From assembly GCF_004362855.1 (NCBI RefSeq), contig NZ_SNXW01000001.1, positions 680,121 through 744,120 on the forward strand: 64,000 nt of DNA, read 5' to 3'. This DNA is from Aquabacterium commune. Its GTDB lineage: Bacteria > Pseudomonadota > Gammaproteobacteria > Burkholderiales > Burkholderiaceae_C. The notes below the pieces were generated by a model that was not told the origin of the DNA, made no database searches, and saw only the letters and a list, made by a program, of their open reading frames with translations. This document shows positions 1 through 7,211 of this stretch, one piece after another (the first letter of the stretch is position 1; every line of letters starts with the position of its first letter). The translations under genes and the position numbers were made by a program.

Positions 1-796
1 CCTTCTTGAAGGTATAGATGCCGCACCCGTATGAGACATCGGGGCGATCCGACTGCAGATCCACCTGCTTGTGCAGGTCACCGCGATCGTCCACATAGTC
101 AAATCGCAGCAGGGACAACTGATCGGCTGGCGTGATCCAGTTGAAGATCTCCAGGGGATCAAACACCCTATGGGCATTGAAGTGAACCTCATTACCCTTG
201 CCAATCGGAAAGCTGATATGAAGCGTTCCTGAGGGCTTGAGCATGCGAACGATGTTGCGAAACCCCTTGAGGTGTCCCGCCGGATCCAATGGATCGCCAT
301 AGCGTCCCAAGCCGAAATGCTCCAGCGCATGCAGGCAGGATATCGAGTCGGCAATACCCTCCTGCGCGTTGGCCTCGTCCATCAAATTGGCCTTGATGAA
401 AGAGATGTTCTCGTGCCCAGTGTCACTGAGATCTCGGACATCGATCACCTCAATCTTGCGGAAAGAAGCCACATGGGCCACGAATCCGTCAACGCGTGAC
501 CCGATGTCAATGTGGCGCTGTGGATTATTCTGGTGGATCAGTGAAGCCACCAACAGATCCTGGTGAAAGTAGTGCCCTGTGGCCGTTCCCGCCTGGTCCT
601 CATAGTCGGACAAAATGGGAAAATGGTGCGTGATGACGCCGCCAAGTTCCTGGAAGCGCTTCATGTCGTCGTTGTATCGTTGGTTAAGACGATTGTCTGC
701 GGCGGGCCGTGGCTGCCCCCCCCAACGCAACAGCATCGCGCCGGAGGCAAGGCTCAAGCGCTTGAGTCGCTTCTGAATGGACTTGAGAAGTGGCAT
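1..796 (-). CDS. DUF268 family protein (partial, C-terminus outside window)
   Basis: This reading frame is open from an ATG to the window edge, so about 265 residues are visible and the C-terminus is missing. The conceptual protein carries the DUF268 pattern: QRHIDIGSRVDGFVAHVASF, then EVIDVRD, SCLHALEHFGLGRYGDP and LHISFPIGK. This resembles a degenerate SAM-methyltransferase fold, and members usually sit in O-antigen or exopolysaccharide loci. It lies downstream of the GT11 gene on the same strand and is probably co-transcribed with it. A TTG overlapping the GT11 stop codon is an alternative in-frame start 39 bases upstream. The function is unproven; methyl transfer to a polysaccharide precursor is only a family-level guess. 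Confidence 0.8.
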   Translation of the reverse strand, partial: MPLLKSIQKRLKRLSLASGAMLLRWGGQPRPAADNRLNQRYNDDMKRFQELGGVITHHFPILSDYEDQAGTATGHYFHQDLLVASLIHQNNPQRHIDIGSRVDGFVAHVASFRKIEVIDVRDLSDTGHENISFIKANLMDEANAQEGIADSISCLHALEHFGLGRYGDPLDPAGHLKGFRNIVRMLKPSGTLHISFPIGKGNEVHFNAHRVFDPLEIFNWITPADQLSLLRFDYVDDRGDLHKQVDLQSDRPDVSYGCGIYTFKK

Positions 797-831
797 GAGT
801 TCAATCCGAAAAAAGAATAAGGGCTGGCGAC

Positions 832-1677
832 TCAAAGACGAACCCAACGACTGGGCACGATGTGCGACTGCGCAGCCGCTGGGTCAAGAAACCAGCATTG
901 GGGCGCAATGGTGACCCCATCCGATGCGCCCAACCAAGCCCCCCACCAGCTGAAACTGCTGTTGGCAATGATGTGGTGACGACACAAGCTCATCAGCCAG
1001 ATGTCCTGCGCCGGGCTGGAATTTTCGCACTCCACCAATGTGATGTTGCTTGGCAGATTCGCCTCCTGCTTCACCCACTGAGGGTCATCAGAAAACACAT
1101 ACAGGTCAAGCTCCCCAAACATCTGGCGCAGATGTTCAATGCCCGCATGGTAGTAACTGTTGGAGCAGGTGCCGTGGAACTTGGCGGCGGAGGGAAGACT
1201 GACATAGTCGCCTCGCCGGAAGTGCACCGAAACACTGTTGCTCGCCCCCCGAATGCGCTCAGCAATGCTGGCCACATGCGCATTGGGCTGCGCGGACAAA
1301 GCAAAATCCTTCAAAAGCTGCGGTCGTATCGACGAGAAAAAACGCTCCGACTGCCAGTGCCCCGAGATGCTGACATTACCTTTGATTTTGCGTGGCCACT
1401 CGCCCGGCACCTCACCCTCCTCCAGCACCGTCAACTTCGACCATTCGTCTGGATTCAAGTCATCCAGGGTTGCCCGGATTTTGAATGCATCCAGCCCATA
1501 AGCCCGGGGAGTGTGGTCCGCTTTGACATGAAGCGGGGCCGTGTCCAGCACCAAGTCGCCATGGAGGCGTGCGGCCAGAGCCCTGCCAGCTGCGTACTGG
1601 AACATCTGGTTTCCCAAGCCACCGATCAGCGAAGACACGATTTTTTTCCGCGGGAAAAGGAATCGAAACATGCTCAC
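832..1677 (-). CDS. Glycosyltransferase family 11 (alpha-1,2-fucosyltransferase-like)
   Basis: The 281-residue protein matches GT11 end to end. An N-terminal GGLGNQMFQYAAGRAL stretch spans residues 19-34, the GDP-fucose-binding motif HFRRGDYV is at 152-159, FSDDPQW at 195-201, and NSSFSWWGAWL at 239-249. GT11 enzymes transfer L-fucose from GDP-fucose to galactose-type acceptors, here presumably in a surface polysaccharide. The start ATG overlaps the stop of the upstream GT2 gene by four bases (ATGA), indicating translational coupling; a second ATG two codons in is also possible. Sugar donor and linkage are inferred from the family only. Confidence 0.88.
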   Translation of the reverse strand: MSMFRFLFPRKKIVSSLIGGLGNQMFQYAAGRALAARLHGDLVLDTAPLHVKADHTPRAYGLDAFKIRATLDDLNPDEWSKLTVLEEGEVPGEWPRKIKGNVSISGHWQSERFFSSIRPQLLKDFALSAQPNAHVASIAERIRGASNSVSVHFRRGDYVSLPSAAKFHGTCSNSYYHAGIEHLRQMFGELDLYVFSDDPQWVKQEANLPSNITLVECENSSPAQDIWLMSLCRHHIIANSSFSWWGAWLGASDGVTIAPQCWFLDPAAAQSHIVPSRWVRL

Positions 1678-2513
1678 TTTGTCCCCATGCCTGTTGATGA
1701 ATCACTGCGCCAAAACGCTGAAAGCTCGTCTGACACACCGATTTTGAAAAAAGCACACACACGCATCTGAAAATCACGATCATCATGGATGCTGACCCGA
1801 TTTTCCAGATTGTAAAACCCCCCAACAAATTCCCAGGCAGACTTCAGAAAAGTGCAACCCGTCATGGTCATGTCGATCGAATTGTCGTGGCTGAAGTGCC
1901 TGGCATCATCGGGCCCATGCATTCGAAACCCAGATTGCGGCTGGTAATTGCTCTGACGCAAGGTCTGCGCCATGTGCTTTTCCGATTGCGGGAAATGATT
2001 GAAGAAACAAATGTGCTTGCCCCCCAACAAAGAAATATCTGTCTCTCCGAATTTCCCAAGAGCGTAACTCACCCAGGCTGGCAGCAAATAGTCATCGGCA
2101 TTCGCAACGATGAACAAATTGTTTTCTGATTCGGCAATGGCTTTGTTAAGCGACCCCGCCTGACGAAGATTCACAGCATTGCGGATGACCTTCAACCCGT
2201 GCTTTCGTTGGAGGTTGTCAATGATCTCGCGTGTTTCGGCATTCGAATTGTCATCGATCACGGTAACCGGCACATTGACGTCTTGCAAAACATCGACCAA
2301 GTTGCCGATGAACGCACCGTGGTTGTAGCAAGGAATCAATATTTCAGGGCGTAACACACCTTCTCGTGGACCTGGCTGGCGATGCTGGTTCTGCTCGATG
2401 TAGCGCAGCATCTTGTCGTTCAGCGATGGCTCATGAGGGAGAGGAGGCTGCGCCTCCTTCACTTTCTTGCCTTTGAACCACTTGCGGAGAACCTTGAACC
2501 TTGCTTCACCCAC
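1674..2513 (-). CDS. Glycosyltransferase family 2
   Basis: This is a GT-A fold, inverting family 2 glycosyltransferase of about 279 residues. Visible motifs are LIPCYNHG at the start of the nucleotide-binding fold (about residues 59-66), DDNSN (about 87-91) and the metal-binding NADDY (about 138-142). The chosen start is a GTG preceded by AAAGGA at eight bases; the frame stays open for 38 more codons upstream, but that stretch is poorly conserved in character and begins at another GTG. It is the first visible gene of a minus-strand operon with the GT11 and DUF268 genes. No membrane segments are apparent, so it is probably a cytoplasmic enzyme building a repeat unit. Confidence 0.8.
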   Translation of the reverse strand: MGEARFKVLRKWFKGKKVKEAQPPLPHEPSLNDKMLRYIEQNQHRQPGPREGVLRPEILIPCYNHGAFIGNLVDVLQDVNVPVTVIDDNSNAETREIIDNLQRKHGLKVIRNAVNLRQAGSLNKAIAESENNLFIVANADDYLLPAWVSYALGKFGETDISLLGGKHICFFNHFPQSEKHMAQTLRQSNYQPQSGFRMHGPDDARHFSHDNSIDMTMTGCTFLKSAWEFVGGFYNLENRVSIHDDRDFQMRVCAFFKIGVSDELSAFWRSDSSTGMGTK

Positions 2514-2744
2514 GACACAGATCCTTTGTTTGATGCGCCCAGAGCCGGGTGGAGCAATTGTATTGACGCGCGCAAGTCCAAACGACCGTTGTCCACCAGC
2601 AGCCGACTGCCCCCCCGCCCCAGTCACCTCCGCTCACAAAATCCGCCCCAAAGGGTGATTCCCAACCTCCCTGTGCCTTCCTAAAGTGCCCCTCGGCCCG
2701 CCCATCTCGGCGGTCCGCAACCAAGCATTCACACAGGAATCACC

Positions 2745-3218
2745 ATGTCCCAAAACCTCATTTCGCTCAGCCTGACCGACGCTGACTACGCCGAGATCGA
2801 CGCCGCCCTGGCCGTGCTGGAGCGCCACTTCAAGTCGCTCATCGACCTGTCCATCGCCGAACGGCGCAGCCTCACCAAGATGGGCGACAAGTCCGAAGCC
2901 TTCTGCCGCCAGGCCCTGCGCGTGCTCGACCAGAACCGCCAGGTGCTGCCGCCCACCCTCGACCTGGCCGAAGCGCAGCGCGATCTGGCACAGCTCGACG
3001 CCCTCAGCAGCCGCGCCGTGCGCCTCGACGTGCTGCAAGGCAAGGTGGACGACAGCATCATCGCCCTGGGCAGCGACATCATGAGCGCCGCCCTGGAGGG
3101 CTACGCCCTGCTGCGCGTGGTCGGCGAAGGCTCGGGCCTGGAACACCTCCGCCAGGACATGTCCGCCCGCTTCTCGCGCCGCAGCACCACACCGAAAGAA
3201 GCCGTCGCCAAGGCCTGA
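2745..3218 (+). CDS. Uncharacterised 157-aa protein next to the 21-bp repeat array
   Basis: I do not recognise a named domain. The protein is soluble, mostly helical in character, with no signal peptide or membrane span. It has a conspicuous central motif, LTKMGDKSEAFCRQAL (about residues 43-58), and a C-terminal segment of the type VDDSIIALGSDIMSAALEGYAL. I recall similar LPKMGDKS-type proteins scattered through proteobacteria without an assigned function, but cannot verify this here. The start ATG has AGGA seven bases upstream. Eleven bases after its stop begins a degenerate palindromic repeat array, so the gene and array may form one unit. Confidence 0.75.
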   Translation: MSQNLISLSLTDADYAEIDAALAVLERHFKSLIDLSIAERRSLTKMGDKSEAFCRQALRVLDQNRQVLPPTLDLAEAQRDLAQLDALSSRAVRLDVLQGKVDDSIIALGSDIMSAALEGYALLRVVGEGSGLEHLRQDMSARFSRRSTTPKEAVAKA

Positions 3219-3229
3219 CACCCCGTCTG

Positions 3230-3526
3230 CAAGGCCCCAGGCCCTGCGCGCAGAGCTCCAAGCTCGGCCCGCAGGGCTTTTTGCTTTGCGCGCAAGGTTC
3301 AAAGGCTGGCGCGCGAAGCTCTGAACTCGGCACGCAAAGCTTGGTGCTCGGCCGGCAAAGCTCAAAGCTTTGCGCGCCGAGTGTCTGAACCTTGCCCGCC
3401 GGCTTCCAAGCTTTGCGAGCGAAGCCAAAAGCCCTGCGGGCAAAGCCCCGAGGTCGGCGCGCGAAGCCCTCCCACCTCGCGGTCCGAGTTCAGAGGCTTG
3501 CGCTCGAAGCTCAGATGTTCGCATTC
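3230..3526. repeat. Degenerate 21-bp tandem palindromic repeat array, about 14 units
   Basis: Consecutive units of 21 bases (three are 22) can be laid out by eye. Each follows the pattern CRARGCTC, two or three variable bases, then AGCTYKGCGCG. Units start at 3230, 3251, 3272, 3293, 3314, 3335, 3356, 3377, 3399, 3420, 3441, 3462, 3484 and 3505. Many contain a dyad; the clearest is GCAAAGC-TCAAA-GCTTTGC at 3355-3373. A second phase of hairpins spans unit junctions, for example GCTTTGC-GA-GCGAAGC at 3410-3425 with one mismatch. The units have no distinct spacers, so this is not CRISPR. Open frames through it encode low-complexity seven-residue repeats that look non-coding. Confidence 0.85.
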
Positions 3527-3574
3527 CGGGCCATGCAGGCGCTTCACCGAGCAAATCGCGCCGGAAGGCGGGCG

Positions 3575-3736
3575 TCAAGCCTGTGCCGGCGCAAATGGGT
3601 TGAAAACGTCCAGCCCAAGCGCATTGAAGTCACTGACGTTCCTCGTTGCGACCGTCAAGCCGTGCACTTTCGCGGTGGCCGCGATCATGGCGTCTTCGTA
3701 CAGCGTCTCGGATTTCCTGTGCATCAAGCGCGCCCA
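3575..3736 (-). pseudogene. Remnant of a PIN-domain toxin (VapC/FitB-like), C-terminal part only
   Basis: Only about 53 residues are recognisable: WARLMHRKSETLYEDAMIAA followed by HGLTVATRNVSDF and the terminal LGLDVFNPF. This is the typical C-terminal third of FitB/VapC PIN ribonucleases, with the conserved D-x2-IAATA helix and the TRN-x2-DF strand. The N-terminal half, with the first catalytic aspartates (LLDTNV-type motif), is absent. The open frame continues upstream into unrelated sequence antisense to the MazEF promoter, and no cognate antitoxin gene is present. It is best read as a decayed toxin gene truncated by rearrangement. Confidence 0.65.
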
Positions 3737-3834
3737 GGCCCTGAAGGTGTCAAACCACCTCTGGTGCGGTGACGAGGGTGCTGCTTTCGCGGTTGGGGGC
3801 GACGCGCAGAGCGCTGTTGCATGTAACGCACAAG

Positions 3835-3851
3835 GCCCGCACAATGCGGGC
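3835..3851. promoter_or_regulatory. Candidate MazEF operator: perfect 7-bp inverted repeat
   Basis: GCCCGCA-CAA-TGCGGGC is a perfect inverted repeat ending 19 bases before the mazE start codon. It is flanked by two direct copies of TGTAACG (3822-3828 and 3852-3858), thirty bases apart. MazE-family antitoxins commonly repress their own promoter through such dyads, so an operator role is likely by analogy. A hairpin in the mRNA leader is the alternative. Confidence 0.45.
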
Positions 3852-3870
3852 TGTAACGACAGGGTCTCTC

Positions 3871-4089
3871 ATGACAAACGTCAACTCAAGGGTCAAGAAG
3901 CACCGCGAAGGCCTGCGCATGGCCGGCTTGCGTCCGGTGCAGATTTGGGTGCCAGACACGCGCCGTCCTTCGTTCACGGAGGAATGCCGTCGTCAGTCGC
4001 GCCTGGTGTCACAAGCAGACAAGGGCGATGCCGACATGCAGCAGTTCATGGCCGAGGCCTTGGCAGACGTGGATGGCTGGACGGAATGA
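3871..4089 (+). CDS. Antitoxin MazE family protein (DUF3018 type)
   Basis: This 72-residue protein has the DUF3018/MazE antitoxin signature: VKKHREGLRMAGLRPVQIWV, then PDTRRPSFTEECRRQSRLV and the C-terminal ADVDGWTE that would wrap the toxin. It would neutralise the MazF-like ribonuclease encoded immediately downstream, and probably binds its own promoter through the N-terminal half. The frame is open further upstream, but the ATG chosen starts the conserved region. Its stop overlaps the mazF start (ATGA), the coupling expected for a toxin-antitoxin pair. Confidence 0.88.
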   Translation: MTNVNSRVKKHREGLRMAGLRPVQIWVPDTRRPSFTEECRRQSRLVSQADKGDADMQQFMAEALADVDGWTE

Positions 4090-4412
4090 AGCGGGGAGAC
4101 CTCGTCCCCATCGCCATGCAGGGAGACTTTGGCAAACCAAGGCCCGCCCTGGTGGTTCAGGCAGACCAGTTCGACGAGCACGCCACAGTGACCGTGCTGC
4201 CGGTCACCAGTGCGTTGGTGGCTGCACCCTTGTTGCGCATCACGGTCCTGCCAGATGCCACCAATGGCTTGCACAAGCCATCGCAGGTGATGGTGGACAA
4301 GGCCATGACCGTGAAACGAGACAAGGTGGGGCCCACCTTCGGGCGCATCGATGTGGATGCCCTGGTGGAGGTTGAGCGCTGCCTGGCCGTGTTCCTTGGC
4401 ATTGCCAAGTAG
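4086..4412 (+). CDS. Type II toxin MazF-like endoribonuclease
   Basis: The 108-residue protein fits the PemK/MazF family in length and motifs: an N-terminal MKRGDLVPIA strand, the signature GDFGKPRPALVVQ loop (residues 13-25), TVLPVTSAL in the core and PSQVMVDKAMTVKRDKVG near the C-terminus. MazF toxins cleave mRNA at short sequence motifs. It is translationally coupled to the DUF3018 antitoxin and appears intact. Its cleavage specificity cannot be read from sequence. The pair sits between a repeat array with a toxin remnant and a lone glycosyltransferase, which fits an accessory island. Confidence 0.88.
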   Translation: MKRGDLVPIAMQGDFGKPRPALVVQADQFDEHATVTVLPVTSALVAAPLLRITVLPDATNGLHKPSQVMVDKAMTVKRDKVGPTFGRIDVDALVEVERCLAVFLGIAK

Positions 4413-4492
4413 GCTCAACTCAGACGCAAGTGAGGCCCTCAACCCCGCAACACCACAGCGGCCGCCGGGTTACAGTGCGCCAGCCCACCCAG

Positions 4493-5317
4493 ATGCCCCC
4501 TTCCGTGCAAGCCAGCCCAATCCCCCCCAGAGCGATCCCCCGCGTCATCCACCAAATCCTGCTGGACAAGCACCACATCGCGCCCAGCATCGCGGACAAC
4601 ATCGCCCGGCTGAAAGCCCTGAACCCCGGCTGGCGCCACGTGCTGTACGGCAACGACGAGATCCAGCAGCACATCGGCACGCACTTCGGTGCCGACGTGC
4701 TGAAGGCCTACAACAGCATCAACCCCCTGTACGGCGCCGCCCGCGCCGACTTCTTCCGCTACCTGCTGATGTTCCAGGACGGCGGCGTGTACCTCGACGT
4801 CAAATCGGGCTGCACCCAGCCGCTGGACAGCATCATCCGCTCCGACGACGAACTGCTGCTGTCGCGCTGGAACAACCAGCCAGGCGAGAAGTTCGCCGGC
4901 TGGGGCGCGCACATCGACGACGGCGTGCCCAGCGAGTTGCAGAGCTGGCACATCATCGGCCGCCCGGGCCACCCCCTGATGCAGGCCGTCATCGACACCG
5001 TGCTGGCCAAGCTGCGGGGCTACTCGATGCGCCGCGACGGTGTCGGCAAGTTCGGCGTGCTGCGCACCACCGGGCCGATCGCCTACACCAAGGCCATCGA
5101 GCCCCTACTGGCGCAGCACCCGCACCGCTTCTTCGACAGCGACGCCGCCGGGCTGGTGTACGTCGCCCTGGTGCTGCCACCCGGGCAAAGCTCGCACATG
5201 GGCCTGTTCAAGCAGCACTACACCCGGGTGAAGATGCCGCTGGTGTCCAGCGGACCGCAGCGGCCCTGGCATTACGCGCGTTACAAGGCGCTGCGCCTGC
5301 TGGGGCTGATGCGCTGA
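4493..5317 (+). CDS. Glycosyltransferase family 32-like (DXD sugar-binding)
   Basis: The protein (274 residues from this ATG) begins with IPRVIHQILL, the hallmark opening of GT32/Gly_transf_sug enzymes. It contains ARADFFRYLLMFQDGGVYLD followed by VKSG; the DV(K/D) position corresponds to the DXD metal and nucleotide-sugar site, here Asp-Val-Lys, so the second acidic residue is atypical. WHIIGRPGHPL fits the acceptor region. It likely transfers a sugar to a surface glycan. A GTG 63 bases upstream is an alternative start; neither has a clear Shine-Dalgarno sequence. It stands alone between mazEF and pilB, away from other polysaccharide genes. Confidence 0.78.
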   Translation: MPPSVQASPIPPRAIPRVIHQILLDKHHIAPSIADNIARLKALNPGWRHVLYGNDEIQQHIGTHFGADVLKAYNSINPLYGAARADFFRYLLMFQDGGVYLDVKSGCTQPLDSIIRSDDELLLSRWNNQPGEKFAGWGAHIDDGVPSELQSWHIIGRPGHPLMQAVIDTVLAKLRGYSMRRDGVGKFGVLRTTGPIAYTKAIEPLLAQHPHRFFDSDAAGLVYVALVLPPGQSSHMGLFKQHYTRVKMPLVSSGPQRPWHYARYKALRLLGLMR

Positions 5318-5328
5318 TGCACCGATGC

Positions 5329-5372
5329 AGCCCGGCTCAATCAGCCCAGCAGACACCCGCCTTCTCCGGGCT
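5329..5372 (+). terminator. Weak terminator-like inverted repeat after the GT32 gene
   Basis: AGCCCGG and CCGGGCT form a 7-bp stem around a 30-base loop, followed by TTCCCC. The long loop and short T run make termination efficiency uncertain. Confidence 0.35.
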
Positions 5373-5454
5373 TTCCCCTGGCTGCGCGCGTGGCACATTG
5401 CGCATCAAGCTGTACCATCAGCCGATTGTCTGACACCGCTTTTCCAAAGTCTTC

Positions 5455-7179
5455 ATGGCAGCTGAGTCCACCCTGGCCGATGCTCCCGGCACGCTCTCAG
5501 GCGTGGCCCGGGTGCTGGTCAATGCCGGCAAGCTGGACGCCAAGTCCGCCGAAACCCTGACCCGCACCGCCCGCGAGCAAAAGCGCAGCTTCGTCAGCAC
5601 GCTGGTGGGCAGCGGCGCCATCCAGCCCACCGACCTGGCGCAAACGCTGTCGCAGGCCCTGGCCGTGCCGGTGCTGGACATCTCCGCCATCGACGTGCAG
5701 CGCCTGCCCAAGGGCGTGATCGACAACAAGCTGTCGGCCCAATACCAGGTGCTGGTGCTGTCCAAGCGCGGCAACCGCCTCTTCGTGGCCGGCGCCGACC
5801 CGACCGACCAGGAAGCCATCGAGCGCATCAAGTTCGCCACCCAACTCACGCCGGAGTGGGTCATCGTCGAGCACGACAAGCTCGCCAAACTGCTCGAAGG
5901 CCAGACCGCCTCGGCCGAAGACCAGCTCAACGCCATCGCCTCGTCCGACTTCGAGTTCGATGTCACCGACGACGCCAGCCCCGCCCCCGAAGCCGATGCC
6001 GCGGCCACCGAGGTCGAAGACGCGCCCGTGGTGCGCTTCCTGCAGAAGATGCTGATCGACGCCATCAACGCGCGCGCCTCCGACCTGCACTTCGAGCCCT
6101 ACGAGTACAACTACCGCGTGCGCTTCCGCGTGGACGGCGAGTTGCGCGAAGTGACCCAGCCGCCGGTGGCCATCAAGGACAAGCTGGCCTCGCGCATCAA
6201 GGTCATCTCCAAGCTGGACATCGCCGAAAAGCGCGTGCCGCAGGACGGCCGCATGAAGCTGAAGTTCGGCAACAAGGCCATCGACTTCCGCGTCAGCACC
6301 CTGCCCACCCTGTTCGGCGAGAAGATCGTGATCCGCATCCTGGACCCGTCTTCGGCCAAGCTGGGCATCGAGGCGCTGGGCTACGAGCAAATCGAGAAAG
6401 ACCGCCTGATGAAGGCCATCGTGCGGCCTTACGGCATGGTGCTGGTCACGGGCCCCACGGGCTCGGGCAAGACGGTGTCGCTCTACACCTGCCTGAACAT
6501 CCTGAACCAGCCCGGCGTGAACATCTCGACCGTGGAAGACCCGGCGGAAATCAACCTGCCCGGCATCAACCAGGTCAACGTCAACGACAAGGCCGGGATG
6601 AACTTCCCGACCGCGCTGAAGGCCTTCCTGCGCCAGGATCCGGACGTGATCATGGTCGGTGAAATCCGCGACCTCGACACCGCCGACATCGCCATCAAGG
6701 CCGCCCAGACCGGCCACATGGTGATGTCCACCCTGCACACCAACGACGCGCCCACCACGCTGACCCGCCTGATGAACATGGGCGTGGCGCCGTTCAACAT
6801 CGCCTCCAGCGTCATCCTGATCACGGCGCAGCGTCTGGCGCGCAAGCTCTGCGAGGTCTGCAAGTCGCCGGCCGACTACCCCCGCGCGGCGCTGTTGCAA
6901 GCTGGCTTCAAGGAAGAAGAGCTCGATGGCAGCTGGAAGCCTTACAAGGCGATTGGCTGTTCATCCTGCAACAACGGTTACAAAGGCCGCGTCGGCATTT
7001 ACCAGGTCATGCCCATCAGTGAGGAAATCCAACGGATCATCCTGACTCAAGGCACCGCCATGGACATTGCCCGTCAAGCCAAGGTCGAAGGCGTGCGAGA
7101 CTTGCGCGAATCGGGCCTGGTGAAGGTCAAGGCCGGCCTGACCTCGCTCGAAGAAGTCATCTCGGTGACCAACGAGTAA
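5455..7179 (+). CDS. pilB: Type IV pilus assembly ATPase PilB
   Basis: PilB is the cytoplasmic hexameric ATPase that powers pilin polymerisation. The 574-residue protein shows an N-terminal GspE/MshE-like regulatory domain (about residues 15-75), Walker A GPTGSGKT at 333-340, Walker B DPDVIMVGEIRD at 395-406, the His-box QTGHMVMSTLHTN (418-430) and a tetracysteine zinc motif (C466, C469, C502, C505). All catalytic elements are intact. It heads a pilB-pilC-pilD run with short intergenic gaps. The start ATG has only a weak upstream purine stretch. The nearest alternative, GspE of type II secretion, is less likely because pilC and pilD follow directly. Confidence 0.96.
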   Translation: MAAESTLADAPGTLSGVARVLVNAGKLDAKSAETLTRTAREQKRSFVSTLVGSGAIQPTDLAQTLSQALAVPVLDISAIDVQRLPKGVIDNKLSAQYQVLVLSKRGNRLFVAGADPTDQEAIERIKFATQLTPEWVIVEHDKLAKLLEGQTASAEDQLNAIASSDFEFDVTDDASPAPEADAAATEVEDAPVVRFLQKMLIDAINARASDLHFEPYEYNYRVRFRVDGELREVTQPPVAIKDKLASRIKVISKLDIAEKRVPQDGRMKLKFGNKAIDFRVSTLPTLFGEKIVIRILDPSSAKLGIEALGYEQIEKDRLMKAIVRPYGMVLVTGPTGSGKTVSLYTCLNILNQPGVNISTVEDPAEINLPGINQVNVNDKAGMNFPTALKAFLRQDPDVIMVGEIRDLDTADIAIKAAQTGHMVMSTLHTNDAPTTLTRLMNMGVAPFNIASSVILITAQRLARKLCEVCKSPADYPRAALLQAGFKEEELDGSWKPYKAIGCSSCNNGYKGRVGIYQVMPISEEIQRIILTQGTAMDIARQAKVEGVRDLRESGLVKVKAGLTSLEEVISVTNE

Positions 7180-7211
7180 GCCCCCGCAGATACCTGTCAC
7201 GGAGCCCCGAC

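Noticed and set aside
3230-3526. CRISPR array interpretation of the 21-bp repeats
   Set aside because: Units abut with no unique spacers, they vary in sequence, and no cas genes are present.
2634-3578. Minus-strand open frames through the repeat array as genes
   Set aside because: They encode heptad low-complexity peptides and overlap the 157-aa gene in antisense; nothing marks them as coding.
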